This document shows, piece by piece, positions 48,909 to 60,047 of a DNA stretch of 64,000 nt. The number at the start of each line of letters is the position of its first letter. Positions within the stretch are counted from its first letter, which is position 1. The notes beneath the pieces are model-generated. The model was not told the origin of the DNA and ran no database searches. It saw only the letters and a list, made by a program, of their open reading frames with translations. A program made the position numbers and the translations under genes. Source of the stretch: Dryas octopetala (taxonomy: Eukaryota; Streptophyta; Magnoliopsida; Rosales; Rosaceae); NCBI GenBank assembly GCA_963921425.1, contig OY992834.1, positions 124,001 to 188,000 on the forward strand. Direction: 5' to 3'.

Positions 48909-50392
48909 ACATATATATACTACTGCATGTAATTAATACGTACGTAGTTTAATTACGCATATGCATCAAATTATATATACTACTCTTAATTTCTACGTCC
49001 TAAAAGATTCATGAGCTGGAAGATCGATCCATAGTGAAGGTAGGAGTAGCTAGCTAGCGTTGGAAATTATTATAGAACGAACCGCCACTACTACTAAACT
49101 AATTACATGCAGTTACACACATATATATAGTGGATGTCTGGAAACAACAAATCAAAGCTTCACATGTGACATGAAGCTCTTTAATTTGTTCATATGATAA
49201 TTTGACCACAAATTTTTTGTTGCGACCTTAATACCATTACCTAATGTTATAGGTTACAGATTTTATACTTTTAGGGCATACGTATTAGTATTAGTAATGT
49301 AGTGTTTAAGCACTTTGAACTGAAGTTACTTAAGCTTAATGAATATTGACTAATGAGCTAACAAAAGGTCTTTTAATTTGGTTTGTAGAATTAAGCAGAT
49401 GAGCCTAGTACGTACGTGACATCATTTGTTCGATCAGTACTAGCTAGTCAAAGTGGGGGTTAAAAAGATATATAGTTGAGTCTACCGGGGGTTTTCTTCC
49501 TAAGAGAAAGTCCTTGGTCTAATTAATTACCTCATTATCGATCCATATTAATTAATTAATTTACAAGCTAGTCAAGTCGATTACTTCAATTCGGTTGTAT
49601 AAATTTCAGTTAAATAGGTTAGTTTAAAATGTTAGCAAGTATATGATATACCCCCGCCCCCTCCCAAAATATACAATTTCAGCTAAATAAGTTAGTTTAA
49701 AATGTTAGCACCAAAAAAAGGTTAGTTTAAAAATAGTTCGCCAACTAGCACAAGATTACTAGCTTATTCAATCGACGCATTTGCCTGCTGGGAGTAGGAG
49801 AAGACCAATATTGCTCTCAAAATCAATTGGTGTTACTCTTAAGTCTTAAGTAACTGATAATATATATTAATTATATAGAACCAGGTAAGAATATTGTTCC
49901 GTACGTAACGCTAATTAAGCCCTAGGGGCCTAGCTTGCTAGGTAGCTTTGCTAGCTAGATTTGTTAAAACTTAAAAGGTATATAGTTTACAGTTGCGGAA
50001 CATACATGCATGCAGTAATACATTTTGGGAGGTACCAAAATTCATCCCGGCAAGGTATGCCTCATCTTGGTATATGTATAATATATGCATCAATATATGT
50101 GTAATTTCGACATTAATAATAATAATAGACAAAGAAGGTCGATGATCGGAAAACATACATAATGTTAATTAAGTACATTTGATTGACGATTGCACTGCAT
50201 ATATACGTGCTGAGAATACTCTGATCATGATCACTAGAAGTTTAAAACCAAAGAGATTTTTTTTTTTTTTTTTTCAAGTCTACGGATGGGAATATTGATT
50301 TAAGCAAAGACCGATCATTCTCAAACATACACAATATCTAATGTGGCAATTATATACATATATAAGGGGTATCATGAATAAACCTAACTGGC

Positions 50393-50423
<31 letters not shown>

Positions 50424-51449
50424 GATGTATCACTGCTTGTTGGTCAGGTTTCCTTCTGAGATTTGGAATACAATAAAGCACTATCCAAATGATGTCATTT
50501 TGTTTAGTCAATGTATGTTTATCAGTTCCACATCTTCAATCTATGTTCTTTTTTTTTGCATGAATGTGGATGAATTTTCTTCTTTTGGAATCGGGATCGA
50601 AATAGACTGGCCCAAGATTTCAAATGTGCTATGTATGGTCCAAAATAGAATTTCCAAATAAGGAATGGGCTGGGCGGTAAACACATTTTTTTGGGTAAGT
50701 AAATACTTTAAAAACCAAAAAGAGAAAGGGCAAGCCCCTACAAAAAGCTACAGCGCTCAATTGGCCAATATATAGGCCTAAACGGGCAGAACAAAGTAAA
50801 AATATAACCATTAAAATTAAGACCACAAAACGCTTAAACAGTTAGCAAGTTTACAAAAATGTTCTAAAATTAATTAGTTAACAAATTATTACCAAGCTAA
50901 TTATCATTTTGGCGCATCATGTAGTGTAATTTTACAATTTGAACCGTTCATTTTTAAGTCCCACTTCAAAAATAAAAACTACATTTTAGACCTCACTTTG
51001 TATTTTAGTCTAAAAATAAAAAACTATTGGATTCTATTTGAATGAAGTTAAATGGTAGAGGCTTAAATTTCGAGAAAACAGGAGAGAGAAATGGAGAGGA
51101 TGTCTTCTATTCTCAACACCCATGCAGGCCATGCCATGCTTATGACAAATGGATATCGCCATAAGTACCATATATCATGTGCTGACAGAAGCAATAACAG
51201 ACAAACGCATACCGTTGGTAGGCATATATATATACACATGAATACGTACAAAGATAATTAATCAAGCACCTTTGCAGGCCAACTTGGATTAGATTCCAAG
51301 TCCGGCATGTTGTCCTACCTACATACGCACAATACACCTGTGTACAGAAATCACACACATATATATATAGATGGACAAATAAAACAATTTCAGAAAAGAT
51401 ATTTGAGATTGATATAATTAAATTAACTAGTTAATTAGAAAAGATCGAG
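48909..51449. other. 2.5-kb gene-free spacer
   Basis: AT-rich DNA with GCTAGCTAG- and ATATAT-type simple repeats ((TA)n at 50393-50424). No gene or bounded transposon was recognised. Positions 51300-51449 are the promoter and leader side of the first NCS-like gene. Confidence 0.55.
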
Positions 51450-52102
51450 ATGTTTGGGCAAGTTTGGCATGAGGTGGAAGTGAATGTGCCAGCAAGCAAT
51501 GCCTGGAATCTGTATAGCACACTACGACTGGCAAAGTTAGTAGAAGAGCAACTCCCTGGTTTGGTTGAAAAAATTGAGCTTTTGGAAGGTGATGGAGGTG
51601 TTGGAACTGTCTTCAAGCTTACATATCCTCCAGGTACGTACGTACCTAGCTACATGCATGGTCATCATGCGCAGTTCGATCAATCGATCTCGTAATTAAT
51701 TAATTAATTAACCTGTAATCGGGTAATTTAATTTTGTTTTGATTCATTAATATATGTTTTGTTGACGGATCAAATTAATTATATGTATTAGGCACATTTG
51801 GGGATATTATCGATTATAAAGAGAGGTTTACAAAGATTGATAATGAGAAGCTTGTGAAAGAAGTGGAGGTGTTTGAAGGTGGGTTTTTGGATGTTGGATT
51901 TACGCTTTATCGGATTCGGTTTGAGGTGATTGAGAAAGGCAGCTATTGCTGTATCATCAAATCTACAATCGAGTATGATGTCAAGGAAGAGGCTGCTGCC
52001 AATATTGCTTCCTTTGTCTCCATCGACCCATTAGCCAAAATTGCAGACGTCGCCAAACAGTATCTTGAAATTGAATTGTCCAATTATATCAACCCTACCT
52101 AG
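51450..52102 (+). CDS. norcoclaurine synthase-like PR10/Bet v 1 protein, copy 1
   Basis: A Bet v 1-fold protein of the group usually labelled S-norcoclaurine synthase-like. True NCS condenses dopamine and 4-hydroxyphenylacetaldehyde in benzylisoquinoline alkaloid plants; most homologues in other plants have no proven substrate. Two exons, 51450-51633 and 51792-52102, split after codon base 1 (CCA G|GC), give 164 residues. The start is MFGQVWHEVEVNVPASNAWN. The glycine-rich loop is EGDGGVGT (about 47-54). The conserved stretch LYRIRFEVIEKGSYCCIIKS holds the Tyr, Glu and Lys positions expected to line the pocket. The C-terminal helix is present. There is no signal peptide, unlike some alkaloid-pathway NCS proteins. 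It pairs with a second copy 2.2 kb downstream in the same orientation. Confidence 0.9.
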
Positions 52103-52856
52103 CTAAACAATCCATCCGTTTTCCCTCTAGTGTAGACGTATCATATATAAATGTGTGTGTCTGGTTACAATATATAATAAAAAAGTTAAAACCCCCTGGA
52201 ATATATAACTGTATGTAACGGGTACGTTGTTATTACAGATTAATTAATGTAATATTGTGTACTGTCGTGTAATTCTCTCCTTTCTTCCATCTATACTGCT
52301 TGCTAGCTAGGTTTTACGTCAATCATATACGTCCTTAACAGGGCTCTCACATATGTCAAAGTTCAATATTGAATCTTGAAATCGACCTGCGAGATCAGCT
52401 TTAATTTCGTGAGCATAATATATAATCGAAACTATGGTACCAGGCATAAAACAAGGTGCATTAATATGCACGCTATAAATGTACGTAATTTGCCGTTAAA
52501 GATATGGAACTAAGAGATGGCAACGGGACGAGTTCAGGTCGGGTTTGCCAATACAATATTTGGCCCGTCAGATAATTGGGTCTCCATCAGGGGTATTCGG
52601 AGTCCCTATTATCTTTTTTAAAAATAAATTTTGTATTAATAACTTACTAAATTAACATAAATACATAATATAGCAAACACATTAAAATTCATCATATTAT
52701 ATTACAACAACACTAAATAAAAAAAACCACTATTAAATTTTAAAGACAACAAAAATAAGATAAAAAATTAAAATATAATTATATAATATAATTTTTTTAT
52801 TAAACGAGTATGCGGGTTTTTATTAATTATAAACTGGTATACGGGGTGATATGTGC

Positions 52857-53032
52857 GGATCTACAATAGTGTCAATAGGGTCAATTGACCCCATGAACTC
52901 ATGGATGTTGGTGGAGTTGCAGGGGCAAGGTGTTTGAAGACATTGGATCTACAATTGTGTCAATAGGGTCAATTGACCCCATGAACTCATGGATGTTGGT
53001 GGAGTTGCAGGGACAAGGTGTTTGAAGAAATG
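52857..53032. repeat. 88-bp direct tandem duplication
   Basis: Two nearly identical units start at 52857 and 52945 (GGATCTACAAT(A/T)GTGTCAAT...). They differ at only a few bases, so the duplication is recent relative to the surrounding element. Confidence 0.9.
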
Positions 53033-53099
53033 TTTGAAAGAGGAGAGAAGACAGCATAGAGTCTCATATGATATTCAAAACAACGTGAGTTAGATGCAA

Positions 53100-53311
53100 T
53101 TTTGGGGGCCCTCTTACAGTCCCTGGACTTCGACCTCCAATGTCGGATTATGATCGATCCTAATATTCGAGATCAAATTCGAAGAGTTTATCTACAAAAA
53201 GGTCTTGTCAACCTAGAAATCATACATTTTCTACCTATAAATCATATTTTTCTATTCAAAATAAATATTCGTGAGCTTCTTAATCTTAACCCCGTGACGT
53301 TCAATTCCTAG
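53100..53311 (+). pseudogene. fragment of a hAT/TTF-type transposase-like protein
   Basis: One frame reads DPNIRDQIRRVYLQKG, similar to the IRDEIRRAYLQKGPCQPRNH block near the N-terminus of plant hAT-like (TTF/MYM-type) transposase proteins. The match ends after about 30 residues and a stop follows. No other part of the protein is present. Confidence 0.5.
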
Positions 53312-54299
53312 ATTCGCCATTGTGAGGCGGGGTGAGGACGAGAATGGTATTATCATACCCGCTTAATCGGGGTGGGTCCCTGCGGGAATTTTTCCATTAT
53401 AGCCATCCCTATAATGGAACAAAGATCAGATGCATCACGTTTTATTTTTTTTCAAGAGAGAGAAGCAGATATATCATGCAATCACATAAAAAAAACAGTG
53501 AAAGAAATCATAATTAAGAAAAAATAAAATAAAATAAATCATGTATTAAGAGATGTTGTGTAGTCTTTTCTTTGCTTTTGGTCCCCGATTCTGATAATCC
53601 AAAAAAGAAAAATCATTAAGCAATGGAAAATCAAAATTGAAAAAAAAAAATTAAGCGTCAAATTGTTTTTTATTTATTTATTTGGCCATGATTTAGACTC
53701 AAATTGATAATTACATGAAAACAGCATTTTTCTGCAGAATTAATATTGGCAATCGTAAGTTCGTAACTGATCGATATACATCATATACCGTGTAGCTAGC
53801 GGAAAGCTCCTGAAGATCAACCAAACAAATAAACTAAATTAAGCATTATGTGAATGTATGAATGTATGAATGTATGATCACATCACATCACCCTTAATTA
53901 GGGATTTTAAAGCAGAATTAATTATATATGTACATAAGTAATGTTGCAATTAATATTCACCAAATTTAGTCAACTGTTGGCTAATGCCAAAAAACATGCC
54001 GGCTGTATGTAGACGTATTAACGTATATATAGGCAATTAGGCATCTTGGAATTATAGTACTGTAGGCATCTTTTGATGTGAAGATTGGCATATTCGGGGC
54101 TCAGAGACTTGTCCTTTTTCTTCTTTATTAGGCATCTTGTTTCTGTAGAATATTTATTTAAATAAAAAAGAAAAGATGCCTCGAGTACTGTAGCCAGCTA
54201 GATAGATAGATAAGACGTACGACTTGATCTGAAACATCGGTGAATATATATATATGATATGATTCCCGAAGGAGAAATGAAATAAAGAGATCGATCGAG

Positions 54300-54606
54300 A
54301 TGGTTGGGCGAGTATTAGAGCATGAGTTAGAAGTGAAGGTGGGAGCAAGCGAAGCATGGGAGCTGTATGGCACACTCGGATTTGCAACTCTGGCGGAGCA
54401 AACTCTTCCCGATCTCATTCACAAAATTGATGTCGTCGAGGGTGATGGAGGGGTTGGGACTGTTCTCAAATTAACATTTGCATCAGGTACCACGCCTGCC
54501 TCTTAATTACCCTCTATTCCTAATTTACATACATATATCTCAATTTCATTTTTGATTGTTAAATTAACATTAAATTGCATCACCTTAATTGAGTACTCCA
54601 CAACCC

Positions 54607-54651
<45 letters not shown>

Positions 54652-55474
54652 GGTTCTAGGCTTCTAGCTAAGCCACTCTTTTTTGTATGGTCAAAAAGGA
54701 GTGCCTGTAGCACACTACTCTTATCTGGTCACGTCTTGGTAGATTGGGTATGGGCTGTGTGTGGGCTTTGTCTGTTTTTCAGTTTGGACGGTTGTTTCCA
54801 TTATTGTGTTATCCTGGACTCTAATGAATTGGGTCTTTAGATTACAGTATATTGATGATGGGTTGATATATTTAACTACTATATGGTCTGATATATTTAG
54901 CTACTTTAAACAGTATTATTGGGAGCAATATTCATGATTTTTCTTTTCCAGTATTGATTTATAATGATGATTGATGGGAGATGAGATGTGTACCTGTCAA
55001 TTAATTAAGAAAGTCTTGATAATTAGTTGGAATCAGCAATTAATTAAGGATATGATATTATTATATATAAGGAAATTAACATTAATTAATTAATCACTTT
55101 TTGGTGAGAAGTTAATTAAGTACATATGGTAACACGTACGTACGTTTTGATTTTTAGGCATAGGAGGGCCTGGTAGCCACAAGGAAAAGTTTACAAAGGT
55201 GGATAACGAGAAGCGGGTGAAAGAAGTGGAGGTGATTGAAGGTGGATATCTGGAGTTGGGATTGACTCTTTACCGAGTTCGCTTCGAAATCATTGAGAAA
55301 GCCTCTGATTCCTGCATTATCAAATCCTCCATTGAGTATGACGTCAAGGACCAAGAGGCCGCTCTCAACGCTTCATCATTTGTCTCCATCCAACCATTTG
55401 CAAACATTGCTGAGGCCGCAAAGACCCATCTCATCAACATGCGCCTATCAAAAACTACAACTACTACGCCCTAA
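54300..55474 (+). CDS. norcoclaurine synthase-like PR10/Bet v 1 protein, copy 2
   Basis: Two exons, 54300-54486 and 55158-55474, give 167 residues, with the intron at the same phase and place as in copy 1. It begins MVGRVLEHELEVKVGASEAW; the loop EGDGGVGT is identical to copy 1. LYRVRFEIIEKASDSCIIKS matches copy 1 at the pocket positions. The C-terminal helix ends in a Thr-rich tail (KTTTTTP). The intron (671 bp) carries a (GA)n run at 54609-54649. Copies 1 and 2 are clearly tandem duplicates but have diverged through most of the protein, so the duplication is not recent. Function is uncertain for the same reason as copy 1. Confidence 0.9.
54609..54649. repeat. (GA)n microsatellite in NCS-like copy 2 intron
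   Basis: About 20 uninterrupted GA units. Confidence 0.95.
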
Positions 55475-55715
55475 TTAAATTACATCGATTCATCAATAAA
55501 GATATGTGTGATCGATGGACTAGTTCGTATGTACGTACGTATTTTGGCCTGGTATTTAATTTGGTACTCGGTGTGTGCCCAAAGTGAATTAAAACCAATT
55601 AATTAAGCATGCATGCATATATGCATATATACGTAGTGTTGAAATAAATTAAGAAAGCAAAGCAGTTGGGGTGTTGGATGTGGGGATCGAATGTGTGATG
55701 GATGGAATTCGTGAA

Positions 55716-56648
55716 TTACATAAGGGTCCAGCATGAGGATGTTCGTGGGTTCCACACCGCCGGCAGCAAGAACTTCTTACCCTTGGATCCGTGGGAATTG
55801 AAGGCCCCACCGGTTTTGGGGTCCACATGTACCTTTCCTGCGTACCCCGGGAATGCCCCAGTTCCGAACCTCGCCGGGCAAGCCGTTGTGGCCTCGATGA
55901 CCGCGCCTGCTACCCCCGGTTGTGAGAATCCGTTGTTGAATGGGTTGGTCACGGCTGCGGCCAATCCTCCCGCCAAGTTGACCACCATGGCATCCGCTCC
56001 GATGTTCCCATTTGGGGGTTGCAGTGTCACCCCCTGGGGCCCACCGTCGGCCTTCACGAACGGCCATGCACACGCTCCCGGGCACTCCGTTTCTGGGTTT
56101 CCAATCACAATGTAGGGCTGGTTGTTAATCACTCCATGCTCGAAGCATCTTCCCCTGCACAACGATGCCACCGTAACATCCCTCCCGGCCACGATCACGG
56201 CAAGAGTGCCGGGCTTGCCAGCGGTGGCCTTGGGCACCAGTGTCTTTATGAAGTCAATGGTCAACACCTTCCCAACAGAGCATGAGGCCTCCGTCTGCTG
56301 ATTGACCACGTGGACTTTGATTGGAGGGGCGAGGGGGGTGTTTTTAGCGATGGATTGGTAGCTCTCGACAATTCTCCACCAGCTGGAGACCTGAGGCTCA
56401 AGGTTTGCACCGCCATCGAAGTTGAGAGACTTGAGGAAACTCCTGATGGTACGCTTCTGTACACGCCCAATCGCACCATAGAATAGAAGTGAAATGTCGA
56501 CATTGCCCGTCAGGAGAGGGCCTCCGTGGTAAGCGAAGGGGGGAGGGTGCTTGCTAAACCCGGAAACCAGAGGCATTAGTACTACCAGTACTAGCAGTAG
56601 GGAGAGAACCAGACCAAGGTTAAGGCGAGATGATGATGATAAGCCCAT
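55716..56648 (-). CDS. EXORDIUM-like protein, copy 1 (EXL6-type)
   Basis: A secreted protein of the EXORDIUM/phi-1 family; family members act in the apoplast on growth and carbon status, without a known enzymatic reaction. One exon encodes 310 residues. The N-terminal signal peptide (about 1-30) has a long Leu/Val core (LGLVLSLLLVLVVLMPLVSG). The family hallmarks follow: YHGGPLLTGNVDISLLFYG, SFLKSL, SSWWRIVESY, VAGRDVTVASLCRGRCFEHG and the C-terminal FLLPAVWNPRTSSCWTLM. The Cys residues are conserved with copy 2. It is transcribed towards the NCS-like genes. The match to At3g02970 (EXL6) is inferred from gene order and length. Confidence 0.93.
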   Translation of the reverse strand: MGLSSSSRLNLGLVLSLLLVLVVLMPLVSGFSKHPPPFAYHGGPLLTGNVDISLLFYGAIGRVQKRTIRSFLKSLNFDGGANLEPQVSSWWRIVESYQSIAKNTPLAPPIKVHVVNQQTEASCSVGKVLTIDFIKTLVPKATAGKPGTLAVIVAGRDVTVASLCRGRCFEHGVINNQPYIVIGNPETECPGACAWPFVKADGGPQGVTLQPPNGNIGADAMVVNLAGGLAAAVTNPFNNGFSQPGVAGAVIEATTACPARFGTGAFPGYAGKVHVDPKTGGAFNSHGSKGKKFLLPAVWNPRTSSCWTLM

Positions 56649-58054
56649 TTTATTCTTTCTAATTTATTCTTCTTAATTTCCGTCCCTAGCTTTGCTTGCT
56701 GCATCTTATTTATACACACATACATACATAAATACACGGCATAGGCTATAGCTAGCCACTAATCAACCAACGAATCATCTTAACTTACGGAATTCGGACA
56801 CCACAAGATAATTACGGACCCAGCTAATTAATTAAGAAGAAGCTACCTATATATATATATATATATAGTCAGGGATCTTGACCAAAAAAAAATAGTAAGG
56901 GACACATGGGCGCATACCTAATTAAAGATGGATCCTATTAAAACAAACAATTTAAAGGTAGTTCAAATTGGTTAAAAATGTTGAGAGAAAAAACTCACAT
57001 TGAAAAAAAAAGAGTCTAAAGGTTTTAGTCCTTAAATATATAATTAAGATCAAATATTGATCGACTTCAGTCATGTTCAATAAGATCAAAAAGGGGTCAA
57101 AAAACTAATGTCAATATTTGATCTTACATCATTAATCTAAATTTGAACTTATCCCAGAATTAAAATCGAATTTCTTATTGAAAAAAATAGTCTTACATAG
57201 TGCATGTATTATCTAACGAGTTAAATTAATTTCTCACTTGCACATTCCTAATTGCTCTATAATGAAAGTAGTGCTCTATACATGCTTGACCGATCATCCT
57301 ATTTGAGATTTATGTACAGATTTGTGCTGCAACTCTTAACGTTTTGATTATATAATTAAGTACATTTTTTTAATTTTGTGATATGTAACGAACTCAAAGG
57401 AAGAGAGGACATGGAGGTTCAAAGGTCAAACTGTATGTGAAATATTTCATGGACTTATTTTTCTTTCATTTATAAAGCAGAGATCAATGGATGTCGTTGC
57501 CCTGCTCGTATATACGATATATAGATTTTGTCACAGTACCCACTAGAAGAACATATATTGCTCATCGATCATTAATTTGGAGCGGAAATTAAGGATATGC
57601 CACCATACAATTAATGGGTTTACATCCATCTAAATCATTTCAGTATCTATATATATATTATAAATTTTTCTCTTTTTAGTATGGATAAAAGGATTCAAAT
57701 TTGGAGTTTCGTCTAATATAATAGAGATCGAGACGTATCATTAAACAATTAGACTGATCTACTTGTACTATTTTTGTTTATTAATCTAACATAACAAAGA
57801 TAGATTAGTTGGTATATAACTTCGATCACTTTAATTAACTCTTAACGTACATAACAGATACTTCAACTTAATTAAAAGTAGTACGTGAACACCAATGGAT
57901 GATATGCTTGAATTTGTAATATTATATATACACAGCAAATAGTACTTGACAAAATTCCATATTGAAATGGAGGTACGTACGTAGGCAGGGCTAAACTAAA
58001 AATAAAGAAAAATGGCCGGATGGAATGGATGCATGAATGAAAAGATGATTGGAT
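56649..58054. other. spacer between the two EXORDIUM-like genes
   Basis: AT-rich DNA with a short (TA)n run at 56849-56867. It contains the promoter of copy 1 and the 3' flank of copy 2. No further gene or bounded repeat was recognised. Confidence 0.55.
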
Positions 58055-58969
58055 TTAGGCAGGGGTCCAGCAAGAGGATGTTTTAGGGTTCCAGATGGGG
58101 GGGAGCAAGAACTTGGAGCCCTTTTGTCCAACGGCATTGTAGGCCCCACCGGTTTTGGGGTCTTTCTGGATGTTTCCATAGTTAGCGGGGGGGCAGGCGG
58201 TGGAGGCCTCGAGAGGGTGTTTCTTGGGTCCCTCTTTGAAGAAGCCGTTGCCAAAGGGATTGGTGACGGTAGCAGCCAAGCCAGACGCGAAGTTGAAGAG
58301 CAAAGCATCAATGCCCATGTTCTGATTGGGTGGCTTGAGAATGGGACCCGCAGGGCCGTAGTCGGCCTTGACGAAGGGCACCCCACAAACTCCGGGGCAC
58401 TCAATTTCTGGGTTCCCTACAATCAGGTAGGGGTGCCTGCCAATCTCTCCATGCTCCGAGCATTGCCCCCTGCACAGCCCTGTCACCGTCACATCCGGAG
58501 CTGTAAGAATAACTGCTATGGTGTTGGCCTTCCCCTTAGACCCCGTTTTGCACTTATCCACAAGACTCTTTATGAAGTCATGGGTCAACACCTTCCCCAG
58601 CGAGCACTTGTCGTCGCTCTGTTGAGTGCCCACTTTGATTTTGATCTTTCGGGCACCATCAACCGACTTTTTGTTTTTAGCATCAGCTCCTGCCACATCT
58701 ACGTAGTTCTCCACGATATCCCACCACTTGGAGACAGCGCTATGGTTGTCATTCAGGGACTTGAGGAATCTCCTCAACAATTTCCTTTGTTGCTTCATAA
58801 ATTTACCATAAAAGAGGATGGAAAGGTTCACTTGCCCAGTCAGCAGAGGGCCTCCGTGGTGAGTGATTGTGTCCTTTTTAGCTTCTCCGGAAACCCAAGT
58901 GGGTGTAGTAAGTAGGAGGAGTAGGCACACTGCCTGCACACAGACAAAACAGGATGATCCCATGCCCAC
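58055..58969 (-). CDS. EXORDIUM-like protein, copy 2
   Basis: A tandem relative of the copy at 55716; one exon, 304 residues. The signal peptide spans about residues 1-28 (FVCVQAVCLLLLLTTPTWVSG). HHGGPLLTGQVNLSILFYGK starts the phi-1 domain. KWWDIVENY, VTGLCRGQCSEHGEIGRHPY, GNPEIECPGVCGVPFVKADY and FLLPPIWNPKTSSCWTPA are shared with copy 1. It is more basic than copy 1 (a Lys-rich stretch AKNKKSVDGARKIKIK near the middle). It is in the same orientation as copy 1, with the start codons about 2.3 kb apart. Confidence 0.93.
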   Translation of the reverse strand: MGMGSSCFVCVQAVCLLLLLTTPTWVSGEAKKDTITHHGGPLLTGQVNLSILFYGKFMKQQRKLLRRFLKSLNDNHSAVSKWWDIVENYVDVAGADAKNKKSVDGARKIKIKVGTQQSDDKCSLGKVLTHDFIKSLVDKCKTGSKGKANTIAVILTAPDVTVTGLCRGQCSEHGEIGRHPYLIVGNPEIECPGVCGVPFVKADYGPAGPILKPPNQNMGIDALLFNFASGLAATVTNPFGNGFFKEGPKKHPLEASTACPPANYGNIQKDPKTGGAYNAVGQKGSKFLLPPIWNPKTSSCWTPA

Positions 58970-60047
58970 TTTTATTTTTCTTCCCTTATGAATTCCTTTT
59001 TATTTTGCTCTTCACCATTGCTTTCTGCATTCACACATCCATATATATGACAGAGGGAGAATTCAGATTGAATATGCATCACCTACTATTACTATGCCGG
59101 AAATGGAGCTCCAACTGTTATCTTAATTCAACCCCCACCACCAGACTTAGAAGACCTCCATCAACTCATTTTCGATATATTCATCAGCCATCACAAGTAG
59201 ATCCATCCATAAAATAACCTACAAACTAATTTTTGCTATATTTAGGAATATGCATGCATGCATGAATTTTTTAAGAAATTAATAAGGAGATGCATGTATG
59301 AAGATTCTGAAGAAATAGTCAAATGGGTGTCGAATTAAAATGAATTTAATTATTAATGCAGGGACGTTCCATTAACTTCCATTTAAATTTATAGATCTAT
59401 AAATTAATAATGAATATATGCATTCGTGTACTGTGATTTATGAGTGACAGAATGAGCATATATTCAATTACAAGTCCAAGAATAGCGAGGGTATTTTAAT
59501 TCAAGACATTAATTTAATTAACAAACAAATGAGGTTATATTATTTTTATTTTGTTACTTTTTCTGGTACGAACGAGGTTAAAGGGGAAGAAGGAATCCGT
59601 TAATTACCGTGTAGACACATAACGTGGGTAACAAGCGGTTAAGATATAAACATCTGTATTTATGATTCACTTTCACTTCTTTTTTTGGCCCGGGATTCAC
59701 TTTCACTTGATCATGCAGCGGGTAAGTTTTTCTTAATTAATTTGCTGAGGGTTGAGGAATGAGGATAACTTTTAAAACCAAAGGAACAAACAGGTTAACA
59801 AGGAACACCCAGTTATCTGATCTAGTACAAGTTGTACAACACAACACAAGAGAATTTATTACATTACATTATAAGACGTTATTCGATACTAAAATGGCTG
59901 GGGGGGTTTTTACTTTTACACGATCAACATAATTAAGTACATAACTTCTCTACCTGGTCATCTCCCTCTCCCTTTCCCACTCTCTCTCTGTCCTCTCTCT
60001 CTGTCTGTTGACACACCCAAGTACGAATATAAACAAACAAATTATCA
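58970..60047. other. spacer upstream of EXORDIUM-like copy 2
   Basis: Promoter region of EXORDIUM-like copy 2 and 3' flank of the acetyltransferase gene. The open frame at 58954-59217 has no recognisable content. A pyrimidine-rich CT tract lies at about 59961-60005. Confidence 0.55.

Larger units (their letters stand above)
52511..53412. mobile_element. hAT-type element, non-autonomous or degenerate
   Basis: The left end TAAGAGATGGCAACGGG and the reverse complement of the right end (ATAGGGATGGCTATAATGG) are short terminal inverted repeats of the TA(G)GGATGGC type seen in plant hAT elements. The flanks TATGGAAC (52503-52510) and AATGGAAC (53413-53420) match at 7 of 8 bases, as expected for an aged 8-bp target duplication. 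The inside holds GGGTTTGCCAATAC- and CCCGCTTAATCGGGG-like subterminal sequence, an 88-bp direct duplication and a transposase remnant. Confidence 0.75.
52103..54299. other. spacer between the two NCS-like genes, with a hAT-type element
   Basis: The 3' UTR of copy 1 is followed at 52511-53412 by an inverted-repeat element with hAT features. The rest (53413-54299) is AT-rich, with ATGAATGT short repeats near 53850-53875 and the leader of copy 2. Confidence 0.6.

Noticed and set aside
53332-53517. short frame at the right end of the hAT-type element
   Set aside because: It crosses the element border and has no similarity to transposase.
58049-58915. 288-residue plus-strand frame
   Set aside because: It is the antisense shadow of EXORDIUM-like copy 2, whose signal peptide and family motifs are on the minus strand.
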